Source: CAZRNB01 sp964601355 (lineage in GTDB: Bacteria; Planctomycetota; Phycisphaerae; Sedimentisphaerales; Anaerobacaceae). From it: a stretch of 25,049 bases of DNA. This document shows, in pieces, positions 1-7,208 of the stretch. Under the pieces are notes generated by a model, which searched no databases, was not told the origin of the DNA, and saw nothing but the letters and a program-made list of their open reading frames with translations. Made by a program: the position numbers and the translations under genes. The stretch's first letter is position 1. The number at the start of each line of letters is the position of its first letter. The stretch covers positions 1-25,049 of the forward strand of contig CAZRNB010000035.1 of NCBI GenBank assembly GCA_964601355.1. The letters run 5' to 3'.

Positions 1-107
1 TCGGGAAATCTTTTTTTCAATATCGGCCAGATTTTTTTAACGCGTTCAGCCGCCTCAGCCTTATCAATTCTTTTGAGATTCAATTTGTTTTTCATTGCTT
101 TTCCCAT
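1..107 (-). CDS. nth: Probable endonuclease III (Nth), N-terminal fragment cut by the window edge
   Basis: A minus-strand frame opens at ATG 107-105 and stays open to base 1, giving 35 codons. Its end, VKKIWPILKKRFP, resembles the first helix of endonuclease III, the base-excision-repair DNA glycosylase/AP lyase. The helix-hairpin-helix and iron-sulfur motifs lie outside the window, so the call rests on this short stretch. The start is supported by AAGGGA (plus-strand tccctt at 115-120) seven bases upstream; a second in-frame ATG at 95-93 is possible. The frame overlaps the 3' end of dsbD by about 44 bp, which suggests translational coupling. The fragment is too short for most ORF callers. 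Confidence 0.5.
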   Translation of the reverse strand, partial: MGKAMKNKLNLKRIDKAEAAERVKKIWPILKKRFP

Positions 108-1926
108 TAGGAAGTCCCTTGAGAGACTTTTTCAATTCATTTGCAAACAAAATTCCACGCCATCTGACCGGCTCTTTCTTGCCCGGCACAAACAACATAC
201 TAACCGGCACTGCCGGCTCATTATAGATATTTTTCAAAGCTAACGTAGCAGGGAAATCTTTTCCCGTTGTATCGGCTTTAATTGCCACTACCCCTTTTTG
301 TTTAATTAGATTAGCAATATCCTTCCGAGAATAAATAATTTTTTCTACCGTCTTACAGCTTAAGCACCAATCAGCCATAAATTCGACCAAGACCGGTCTT
401 TGCTCTTCTATTGCTTTCTCAATAAGAGAGGCGTCATACTGCCGCCAGTTAATTCGTTCAGCTCCAGGTCCCGACAGCAGCCATGCACCCGCCAAGACCG
501 CAATTGCTACAGAGATAATTCGTATGACCCATTTACTGACAACCGGCGTAGTTAAATTTACCCAGCCGCCCCACATCCAGGCGCAGAAGGCCAATATCAC
601 GCCAAAATATAGCACAGCATCTTTCCGGATTGAAGGTAGTGCTGTTACCAGCCAGACCGCCACTATCAAAAGAACAAACCCCATGGACTGTTTGAAAAGC
701 TCCGTCCAGCGACCGGCCTTCGGCAGATATTTCAATAACGACGGCATCGAAGTGAGTATCGCATAAGGAGCAGCCATACCTAAACCAATGAGCATTATCG
801 AAAGGCTTGCCATTGTCAATTTCTGGGTTTGTGCCCAGGCAAAAGCGGCGGTCAATAGCGCAAAACTACAAGGGGTGCTCAATAAGCCGGCCAAAAATCC
901 CATCCCGATAGAGCCAAGATGTCCCTTACCACCTCCAGCTCTACCGCCTATCGACGACGGGATGGTAACTATAAAAACACCGAACATAAATAATGCCAGC
1001 ACAATCATCAGCAGTGACATCGCCACAAGAAAAACCGGACTGCGAAAGTGGTCGCCCCATTGAAGCACCGTGCCATAGCCAAGACGCAGGACAATATTTA
1101 ATGCCGCCAAAGAAGCAAAGAACAAAAGTATTCCTAAACAGAATGAAAGTCCCATTAAAATACACTCGGCCTTATTGTGCCTGGCCTGTTCGAATATACT
1201 CAATACCTTCAGCGGTATTACCGGCAGCACGCACGGCATAATGTTTAAGATGACGCCGGCTATAAAAGCTAACGTCAAAGCAAACCATATCGGATAATTT
1301 GGCTCTTTGAGTATCTGTAACTGTGGCTCTTTAACTACCGATTTAAGACCAATCATTTTCCATGTATCTTTTCGGCTCAGGTCAATACTTATTCGCAGTG
1401 TTTTTTCAAAAGGCGGCAGACAGACCATACTCGTGCAGGCCATGCCGGAAATCGTGACTTCGACGGTTCCTTTTTCGATAACGGAGCTCGGCGCCGGAGC
1501 TTTGACAGAATTTATGGGGATAGATACGATAAAATGACTGCTGAAAACTTCGATTTTGTTGCCCAGCGAATCCGTGAAAAGCTTTGGATAAGGGTATATT
1601 GAAGAGTCAAAGCTGAATTCGTCCGACCTGGCTGTGACCTTTAATTCAATGCCGGTGGCCGGTGCGGTTTCAGAGTTTGCGTAGTAGTGCAGGTCATCGG
1701 TTCCTTCAAAGAAGACGCCTACACCAAACTCAGAGCCGATGCCGATCCGGACAGGCTCAATACGCACATTTGAAAATTCGTTTTCGTATCTTACCAGCTC
1801 AACAGGCGAAGTGACAATATCGGCTGGAGCTGTGGAGTTTGGCGAATTTGTTTGTGCGCCTGAGGCGGGGCATAGAATAAAAAGGATACACATTATCCAT
1901 AATGTGGCGAAAGTCATATTTTGCAT
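64..1926 (-). CDS. dsbD: Thiol:disulfide interchange protein DsbD
   Basis: This protein carries electrons from cytoplasmic thioredoxin across the inner membrane to periplasmic disulfide reductases. All three DsbD parts are visible. Numbering is from the longest frame (start 2022); subtract 32 for the start used here. A secretion signal is followed by an N-terminal periplasmic domain with Cys196/Cys201 (ACTSMVCLPP). The eight-helix membrane domain has Cys264 (NIMPCVLPVIP) and Cys385 (LLSTPCSFALL). A C-terminal thioredoxin domain has WCLSC (Cys553/Cys556) and the cis-Pro loop PAVPVS. I chose ATG 1926-1924 because it gives a normal signal peptide (MQNMTFATLW then a hydrophobic run to SGA). The 32 upstream codons are a palindromic element read in frame. 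No strong ribosome site is seen at either start. The gene follows ftsH in the same direction and overlaps the probable nth gene. Confidence 0.9.
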   Translation of the reverse strand: MQNMTFATLWIMCILFILCPASGAQTNSPNSTAPADIVTSPVELVRYENEFSNVRIEPVRIGIGSEFGVGVFFEGTDDLHYYANSETAPATGIELKVTARSDEFSFDSSIYPYPKLFTDSLGNKIEVFSSHFIVSIPINSVKAPAPSSVIEKGTVEVTISGMACTSMVCLPPFEKTLRISIDLSRKDTWKMIGLKSVVKEPQLQILKEPNYPIWFALTLAFIAGVILNIMPCVLPVIPLKVLSIFEQARHNKAECILMGLSFCLGILLFFASLAALNIVLRLGYGTVLQWGDHFRSPVFLVAMSLLMIVLALFMFGVFIVTIPSSIGGRAGGGKGHLGSIGMGFLAGLLSTPCSFALLTAAFAWAQTQKLTMASLSIMLIGLGMAAPYAILTSMPSLLKYLPKAGRWTELFKQSMGFVLLIVAVWLVTALPSIRKDAVLYFGVILAFCAWMWGGWVNLTTPVVSKWVIRIISVAIAVLAGAWLLSGPGAERINWRQYDASLIEKAIEEQRPVLVEFMADWCLSCKTVEKIIYSRKDIANLIKQKGVVAIKADTTGKDFPATLALKNIYNEPAVPVSMLFVPGKKEPVRWRGILFANELKKSLKGLPNGKSNEKQIESQKN

Positions 1927-1947
1927 AAATACGCTGGGTGTAAAATA

Positions 1948-2036
1948 AACCCCGCGTAAAACGCTCGTCTCGGCGACTCGTCTTGGCGAAGCGCCAAGCC
2001 GTAGCCAGAAGGCCGAAGCCATAGCGGGGCGGGGCT
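1948..2036. repeat. Nested palindromic element at the 5' end of dsbD
   Basis: Outer arms aaccccgc (1948-1955) and gcggggct (2029-2036) enclose an inner perfect hairpin, cttggcg (1982-1988) / cgccaag (1992-1998) with a 3-base loop. The outer stem matches the short terminator-like hairpins at 8501 and 21361, as if extra sequence had been placed in their loop. Read on the minus strand it is open in the dsbD frame and would encode about 30 extra residues beginning MASAFWLRLG. Confidence 0.65.
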
Positions 2037-2044
2037 AAATATTT

Positions 2045-2098
2045 ATCCGCCTTTCGTTTGGCGGATTCTGTTTAGCCATCGCCGTTGCGGCGATGGCT
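2045..2098. terminator. Two tandem hairpins between ftsH and dsbD
   Basis: Hairpin 1 is atccgcc (2045-2051) / ggcggat (2060-2066). Hairpin 2 is a perfect 11-bp stem, agccatcgccg (2074-2084) / cggcgatggct (2088-2098), with a 3-base loop. They start four bases past the ftsH stop. Neither has a long T-tract on the minus strand, so they may attenuate transcription or stabilise the ftsH transcript more than terminate it. Confidence 0.6.
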
Positions 2099-2101
2099 TT
2101 C

Positions 2102-4111
2102 CTATTGTTGGCTTTGGTCAGCTTTTTTCGGTTCGCTTCCTTCGTCTTTGTTCGGGACGTGCTTTGCCTGCTCAGAGGCTAATAAATCGCCAACAGTGGG
2201 CTTAACCAGCTCACCACCTTCCAGAATCAGCTTGACCTCCCCAGCGTCAAGGGTTTCATATTTCAGCAGCGCCTTGGCTATTCGCTCCAGCTTATCTTTA
2301 TTTGCTTCTATCAACTCTTTTGATTTCTTATATGCTTCATTAGTAATCTTTTTTACCTCGCTATCTATCGATTCGGCTGTTTTTTCCGAATACTCTTTTT
2401 CACTGGGCATTATATATATGAGATCCTGAATTCCCAAATCCGATCCATAGCTAATCGGCCCCAGCTCGCTGCTCATACCCCAGGTCAGGATCATCTGCCG
2501 CGATATCTTGGTAGCCTGCTCAATATCCGACTGTGCTCCGCTGGATATATCGTCACAGAATATTTCTTCCGCTATTCGCCCGCTGAAACATACCTGCAAA
2601 AGCGCCATGCAGTATCTTTTCGTAAATATGGTTCTATCCTTCTCCGGCAGAGCAAAAGTGGCGCCACCCATCGGTCCACGAGGTATGATACTTACCTTAT
2701 GCAATGGATCTGCATCCTTCAACAGGGATTGCACTAACGTATGGCCGGCTTCATGATAGGCGGTAATTTCCTTTTCCTTCTGGTCGATGACTCTGCTTTT
2801 CTTTGCCCTGCCCCAGCGAACCTTGTCGCGTCCTTCCTCAAGATCGTCCATTTCCACATATTCTTTGTCGGCCATTGTTGCCATTAGAGCAGCTTCATTG
2901 ATAATAGCAGCCAGGTCTGCTCCGCTGAACATGGGGGTGCCGCGTGCCAATTTATTCAGGTCGGCGTTGGGCCCTAATTTCACGTTTCTTGCGTGAACCC
3001 TCAAGATTTCAGCCCGGCCTTTTAAATCCGGCAGAGGTACAACAACCTGCCTGTCGAACCTGCCCGGACGAGTCAATGCGTGGTCTAAGATGTCCGAGCG
3101 GTTTGTCGCCGCGACTACGATTACCTGGTCGTTGGTATCGAAGCCATCCATCTCGACCAAAATTGCATTTAGAGTTTGCTCGCGTTCGTCGTGGCCGCCT
3201 CCAACAAAGCTTGGGCCGCGCTTACGACCGATTGCGTCAATCTCATCAAGGAAGATAATACAGGGCGAATTGTCTTTGGCCTGCTTGAATAAATCACGTA
3301 CTCGCGACGCACCAACGCCGACAAACATCTCTACGAAGTCACTTCCCGATATGCTGAAGAACGGAACGTCTGCTTCGCCGGCTATTGCCTTGGCCAGTAG
3401 TGTTTTTCCACAGCCGGGAGGCCCCACCAGCAATACTCCACGGGGAATCCGTCCGCCCAGCCGCTGGAATTTTTTGGGATTTTTCAAAAATTCGATTATT
3501 TCAGCCACTTCCTCCTTCGCTTCATCGATACCGGCTACGTCCTTGAATGTAACTATAACACGGTCTTTGCCGTGTAATCGGTGCCTGCTTCGGCCAAAGG
3601 ACATTAACATTCCGCCGGCCCCGCTGCGCAGATTCCGCGCAAACATAAAGTACAAAAATCCCACAAACACGAGCAACGGAAGTATCCACTGCATCAGCAT
3701 CAAAAGCCATAAATGCTGCCTTGTAAATCTCCACTTTGCTTTGCTGGTCTTGAGCAGCTCCATTAGCCGTTCGCCCGCAACGTCCCTGTAATCTACCGTG
3801 AACTTTTTAACGCCGTGCTTGTTAAAGCCTTCCTGGTTGAATTCGCCTGCAACCTCGGTTTCACTAACTTCTATAGGCTTGTTCTTGTCAATTTCATTGT
3901 TGTTAAGAGCTTCTTCAAACTCGTCAAAGCTGATATTGTTGCTCTTTAGACCCGGCTGCAGCATTAGCCACACTGCAAATGCCACGGCTATAACGATTAC
4001 AAGCCAGCTAAAAGGTCCGCGCTTATAGTTAGGCAAAGGTGTTTTCGTGCTTAATTTTCGTCGTGAGCCACGACGTTTTTGATTTGTTTTTTTGTCTTGA
4101 TTATCACTCAT
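2102..4111 (-). CDS. ftsH: ATP-dependent zinc metalloprotease FtsH
   Basis: Membrane-anchored AAA+ protease that extracts and degrades misfolded membrane proteins and short-lived regulators. Numbering is from the TTG at 4120. A basic cytoplasmic N-terminus precedes TM1 (about 37-56), a short periplasmic domain (60-133) and TM2 (138-160). The AAA module has Walker A GPPGCGKT (233-240), Walker B IIFLDEID (288-295) and the second region of homology ending RPGRFDR (351-357). The M41 protease site is HEAGH (456-460), with the likely third zinc ligand Asp532 in SGAQSDIEQ. The tail after about 640 is charged and low-complexity. I prefer ATG 4111-4109 (MSDNQDKK) over the in-frame TTG at 4120. The gene starts 29 bp after the LptE-like gene, so it is probably in the same operon. 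Walker A has Cys where Thr is usual. Confidence 0.97.
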   Translation of the reverse strand: MSDNQDKKTNQKRRGSRRKLSTKTPLPNYKRGPFSWLVIVIAVAFAVWLMLQPGLKSNNISFDEFEEALNNNEIDKNKPIEVSETEVAGEFNQEGFNKHGVKKFTVDYRDVAGERLMELLKTSKAKWRFTRQHLWLLMLMQWILPLLVFVGFLYFMFARNLRSGAGGMLMSFGRSRHRLHGKDRVIVTFKDVAGIDEAKEEVAEIIEFLKNPKKFQRLGGRIPRGVLLVGPPGCGKTLLAKAIAGEADVPFFSISGSDFVEMFVGVGASRVRDLFKQAKDNSPCIIFLDEIDAIGRKRGPSFVGGGHDEREQTLNAILVEMDGFDTNDQVIVVAATNRSDILDHALTRPGRFDRQVVVPLPDLKGRAEILRVHARNVKLGPNADLNKLARGTPMFSGADLAAIINEAALMATMADKEYVEMDDLEEGRDKVRWGRAKKSRVIDQKEKEITAYHEAGHTLVQSLLKDADPLHKVSIIPRGPMGGATFALPEKDRTIFTKRYCMALLQVCFSGRIAEEIFCDDISSGAQSDIEQATKISRQMILTWGMSSELGPISYGSDLGIQDLIYIMPSEKEYSEKTAESIDSEVKKITNEAYKKSKELIEANKDKLERIAKALLKYETLDAGEVKLILEGGELVKPTVGDLLASEQAKHVPNKDEGSEPKKADQSQQ

Positions 4112-4140
4112 TATCTGCAAAAAATGCGTTTATTTTGCTG

Positions 4141-4692
4141 CTACCACTTCTTCTGCATTAATTCTACGATGTGTCGTGCCAGATTGTTTGCTGCTACGGC
4201 TGAAGCATAGCTGAAATCCTGGTCTTGAAACTCGGAAAACGTTGCCTGCGCAGAAACCGATTGGTTGTCCATTAACAATTCTCCCGTCTTTAAGTTTTTC
4301 CAGGTGACCACTGCCCGCAAATGCACTTCTTTTTCCAGCGCGCGTCCTAACTCTCGTTCAACGCTGAGCACTGATTCGTCAATTGATACTATCTGACCGA
4401 TCATTACAGTGTCGGCACGATCCGGGCTGGAGATTATTTTGTAAGGCGTTTCCGTCTCGATACGTTTCGCCAGGGCGTCGGATAGCTCGTATTCTACCCC
4501 TCGTCTGAAGGTTTGATTGTCGAACATCTTTAAGCAAACACTGCTGATACCCTGCGGGTAAAGTGATGAGTTGTAATAGCCGGTCACTTGAGAACAGCCG
4601 CAGATAATCAAACCAACGTGCATAAGAGCATAAGTGCATAAGAGCACAAGTATCTTATGACCTGATTCTCGACGAAGTCTTTCTTTATTCAT
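4141..4692 (-). CDS. LptE-like lipopolysaccharide-assembly lipoprotein
   Basis: A 183-residue lipoprotein precursor. A basic N-terminus and hydrophobic stretch end in a lipobox-like LIICGC, giving Cys33 as the lipidation site. The mature part starts GYYNSSLYP and continues through SVCLKMFDNQTFRRGVEYEL and the stretch A-x-R-I-E-x-x-TPYKI. This is the layout of the LptE family, which plugs the LptD translocon that inserts LPS into the outer membrane. The start codon region overlaps the end of the BamD-like gene by 8 bp, so the two are translationally coupled, and ftsH follows 29 bp downstream. LptD is not in the window. The family call is firm; the exact LPS role in this lineage is inference. 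Confidence 0.82.
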   Translation of the reverse strand: MNKERLRRESGHKILVLLCTYALMHVGLIICGCSQVTGYYNSSLYPQGISSVCLKMFDNQTFRRGVEYELSDALAKRIETETPYKIISSPDRADTVMIGQIVSIDESVLSVERELGRALEKEVHLRAVVTWKNLKTGELLMDNQSVSAQATFSEFQDQDFSYASAVAANNLARHIVELMQKKW

Positions 4693-5665
4693 TCTGAGTT
4701 TCCGTACTACTTAAATCCTGGGTAAAAGCTTCCTTTGCCAGCTTAGCCGATTCACTTTCCGGCCAATTCCGTATGATCATCTGATAATAAAGATTAGCCG
4801 CCAGTGTTTTGCCGGTTTGCTGGTAATATTGGCCGATGTTAAACTGCTTGTAAGCAATTTGCTCATTAATCTGCTTTAGTATTTCATCAATAGCAAGCTC
4901 TTTGGTATCCTCCGGATAACGCGATTTATAATTTTCATAATAGGTCTTTGCACTATCTAAACTCGAGGCATTATACTTTGGCCCTTTATACGCGGCGTGT
5001 TTGCACTGAGCCATATTAAGCAGGGCCTGCCTTGCAATCCGGCCGGTTTTCCACTGCCATGAAATTTCTGACCATTTAAGGTGTGCCTCGTTGAACATTT
5101 TTCTTCTTTCATAGCTTTCCGCAACAGCTACGGCAGCCTGAATTCCAATGGGTCTGTCGCCCGCTCGGTCGGTGATGCTTTCCATAATCTTGACGCCCTC
5201 GGCGTATCCCCTTATCTGGAAGATGCCGAGCACGGTCATTTTGCGACCAGCCAGGAAAGCCTTAGCTATGCGAAAAAGCCTTTCCAGGGTCACATCATAA
5301 AGTGTACTACCGCCATAATCTTTCTGAAGAAATTTATTATAGTTTCTAACCGCCTTAGTGAATTTCTGGTCGCAGTAGAGCAGTTCCGCTTCGATAAAAA
5401 TATCCAAATCCCGCTGGGCGATTTCAGGAAACTCTTTTCCAAGCTCGCTCCATTCTTCATAAAGGGCCAAAGTTTGGCCCGTGTTAATCAGGTCTTCGGT
5501 ACGAATTGTAACCAGGAGATATTTATCTTCATCTTTAGCTTGAACTGATTTCCAATCCTGGCCCTCTTCAATCTGCCAGGTCTCCGCCAAAGCATTCTCG
5601 GCCTGTCCGGCCAGAAAGGCTATGGCTGACAACAAGATAAATTTTGTTCTGTATCCAAACACCAT
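4685..5665 (-). CDS. BamD-like TPR protein, probable outer-membrane assembly factor
   Basis: A 326-residue protein with an N-terminal signal peptide (hydrophobic 9-20, likely cleavage near NALAE). The rest is helical TPR-like repeats, including FTKAVRNYNKFLQKDYGGST (about 102-121), a YYENYKSRYPED unit (about 241-252) and a C-terminal unit IGQYYQQTGK...PESESAKLAKEAF (277-313). The last unit matches the style of BamD/YfiO, the TPR lipoprotein of the Bam complex. No lipobox Cys is obvious, so it may be periplasmic and not lipidated. ATG 5665 is preceded by AGG-type ribosome-binding sequence (GCAGGTAA). It overlaps the LptE-like gene by 8 bp. Alternative: a generic TPR protein. The LptE partnership favours an envelope role. 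Confidence 0.65.
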   Translation of the reverse strand: MVFGYRTKFILLSAIAFLAGQAENALAETWQIEEGQDWKSVQAKDEDKYLLVTIRTEDLINTGQTLALYEEWSELGKEFPEIAQRDLDIFIEAELLYCDQKFTKAVRNYNKFLQKDYGGSTLYDVTLERLFRIAKAFLAGRKMTVLGIFQIRGYAEGVKIMESITDRAGDRPIGIQAAVAVAESYERRKMFNEAHLKWSEISWQWKTGRIARQALLNMAQCKHAAYKGPKYNASSLDSAKTYYENYKSRYPEDTKELAIDEILKQINEQIAYKQFNIGQYYQQTGKTLAANLYYQMIIRNWPESESAKLAKEAFTQDLSSTETQNE

Positions 5666-5800
5666 TTACCTGCAACCTTTATATTTGCTCATTCAATACG
5701 ATTTGTCAATATTATACTCCTTCTTGAATCCATTGCAAATGTGCGCTTCAAATAAAGTATTTTTATATTTTTGGTGTTTTTCCTGATAAGTTTGATATGC

Positions 5801-5824
5801 AACCCCGCGGTTTTACCGCAGGTT
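5801..5824. terminator. Hairpin downstream of the GspJ-like gene
   Basis: The arms aaccccgcggt and accgcaggtt pair with one bulged base around a short T-rich loop, just past the stop codon at 5832. It resembles the AGCCCCGC terminator family seen elsewhere in the window. The T-tract is short on both strands, so termination is likely but weak. Confidence 0.45.
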
Positions 5825-5831
5825 TTCGATG

Positions 5832-6488
5832 CTAATCGTCATCAGCGGCGACAATGTGATCTGCACTATCGAGCAAATAAGCTGCATGGGTCCGCAGCGA
5901 GGCATTTATTTGATATGGATGTGCTGCGCCATTTTCCTGCAGAACAAACGACAAGCTTACAAACTGCGTTTTAGGGGTCTCCAGGTCCAAATAAAATTGA
6001 GCATTGCTGCATTGTTCGACCAAAACAACGTATCTTTCCTGGAAATACCCTTTCAATATGGTTTTAAACCATGGGCTTTTGATATTGATCAGGTCGGGAT
6101 ATTTTAGCCATGTCGGCAGCCATTTCGGCACATTTGGGAAATCCAGCAGCTGAATATAGTTTCCCTTGCTGCCCGTTTCGATATAGACCAGTTCGGTGAT
6201 GTTGATTTTCCCATTATCATCGTCATCTGATTTCCATATAGCCAAATCGTTGTCGGGCCTGCCACATACGAGCTTGCAGTGCTTTAACAGCTCCGAGATT
6301 GTCAGGGTGACGTGGCGAACTCGTGCCTGTTTTTCAGCTATATCATCGCTGCTATCAACCGCTGTCGTCATTGCAAAGGCCAAAGTAAGCACTACTGTCA
6401 GGACAAGACTGGTTATCATTAGAGCTACCAGCAGCTCGATGAGAGTAAAAGCTCTTTTAGGATATTCTCGGACGTTATCGGCAATCAT
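5832..6488 (-). CDS. Prepilin-type (GspJ/PulJ-like) pseudopilin
   Basis: The protein has a class III prepilin signal: a short basic leader ending YPKRA, then FTLIELLVALMITSLVLTVV. Cleavage by prepilin peptidase would fall between Ala and Phe, with the conserved Glu at +5. The -1 residue is Ala where Gly is usual. The remainder (about 205 residues) is a soluble globular region like that of minor pseudopilins of type II secretion. ATG 6488 gives a 12-residue leader, typical of the class. An upstream in-frame ATG at 6560 would give an unusually long 37-residue leader (MGRKIMDAPAFIAFILRWGF...). No clear ribosome site supports either. No other secretion gene adjoins it, so it is an orphan pseudopilin and its substrate system is unknown. 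Confidence 0.8.
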   Translation of the reverse strand: MIADNVREYPKRAFTLIELLVALMITSLVLTVVLTLAFAMTTAVDSSDDIAEKQARVRHVTLTISELLKHCKLVCGRPDNDLAIWKSDDDDNGKINITELVYIETGSKGNYIQLLDFPNVPKWLPTWLKYPDLINIKSPWFKTILKGYFQERYVVLVEQCSNAQFYLDLETPKTQFVSLSFVLQENGAAHPYQINASLRTHAAYLLDSADHIVAADDD

Positions 6489-6627
6489 TGATACTTTGCC
6501 AAACCCCCAACGTAAGATGAAGGCAATGAATGCCGGAGCATCCATTATTTTCCGCCCCATATTTATAAGATACTCTATTATCGGCTTTCTGCAAGCTGCG
6601 GATAATTATTTGCAAAACTAAGAACGT

Positions 6628-6700
6628 GCAAACTCCGTTAGAAATCCCGCACCTTGGATGTGAAGTATTGGTTTTAGAATTTCTAACGGGGTAAATTTGC
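6628..6700. repeat. 73-bp imperfect palindrome in the gspJ/ykgJ intergenic region
   Basis: The inner arms ccgttagaaat (6635-6645) and atttctaacgg (6679-6689) are an exact 11-bp inverted repeat with a 33-base spacer. Pairing extends outward through a G-T pair to gcaaa (6628-6632) / tttgc (6696-6700) with a small bulge. It lies in the divergent region between the pseudopilin and ykgJ-hisS and could be a transcribed leader structure, an operator or a dispersed repeat. Confidence 0.6.
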
Positions 6701-6715
6701 CATTATTGACGCCCG

Positions 6716-6742
6716 ATAAGCAATAGCTTATAGTTGTTTTTT
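6716..6742 (+). terminator. Short hairpin with T6 tail upstream of ykgJ
   Basis: ataagc (6716-6721) pairs perfectly with gcttat (6726-6731) around aata, followed within a few bases by six T (6737-6742). No plus-strand gene ends here, so it could be an attenuator in the leader of ykgJ-hisS or the end of a small RNA that includes the 6628-6700 palindrome. Confidence 0.4.
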
Positions 6743-6785
6743 AGGACATCGTGAATAATACCTGGTGTATCTTGAGCTTAGTGCA

Positions 6786-7208
6786 ATGATTAAGAAAGAC
6801 CAATGTAACAAGTGTATTGGTTTGTGCTGCAGATATTTTGCTCTGCCTATCGAGACGCCCGAGACAAAAGAAGATTATGACGACATCAGATGGTATCTGT
6901 GCCATAAAAATATAACGATCTTTGTCGAAGATGGCCAATGGTATATCGAGATAAAGAACAGATGCCGCCACCTTTCGGCGAAAGATAATCGCTGCAGAAT
7001 TTACGACGAAAGGCCGAAGATTTGCAGAAAATACCGCCATAAGGACTGTGACTACGTCGAAGGCAAATACGAATACGAACTGCACTTTACTAATGATAAA
7101 CAGGTACGAGAACACATGAAGATAAAATTCGACAATGCACAGCATGGCTTACGCCATAACATGACAAAAAAGCAAAAAAAGAATAAAGGGAAGAAGAAAA
7201 GGAAATGA
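6786..7208 (+). CDS. YkgJ-family cysteine-cluster protein (putative zinc/iron-chelating domain)
   Basis: A 140-residue cytoplasmic protein with the YkgJ-type cysteine pattern: Cys7, Cys10, Cys14 and Cys15 (CNKCIGLCC), then Cys60, Cys70 (RCRIYDERPKIC), Cys80 and Cys88. These are presumed metal ligands; the biochemical role of the family is not established. The last 14 residues are almost all Lys/Asn/Gln/Arg, an unusual basic tail. ATG 6786 is preferred to the in-frame GTG at 6765. The stop codon overlaps the hisS start (ATGA), so hisS translation is coupled to it. The purine-rich codons of the basic tail also act as the hisS ribosome-binding region. Confidence 0.82.
   Translation: MIKKDQCNKCIGLCCRYFALPIETPETKEDYDDIRWYLCHKNITIFVEDGQWYIEIKNRCRHLSAKDNRCRIYDERPKICRKYRHKDCDYVEGKYEYELHFTNDKQVREHMKIKFDNAQHGLRHNMTKKQKKNKGKKKRK

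Noticed and set aside
3090..3791. 233-aa plus-strand open frame
   Set aside because: Lies wholly antisense to the AAA/N-terminal part of ftsH, is Ser/Pro/Arg-rich with no domain, and is a shadow of a well-supported gene.
5081..5548. 155-aa plus-strand open frame
   Set aside because: Antisense to the BamD-like gene, with no ribosome site and no family resemblance.
6196..6621. 141-aa plus-strand open frame
   Set aside because: Antisense to the pseudopilin gene, whose prepilin signal is unmistakable.
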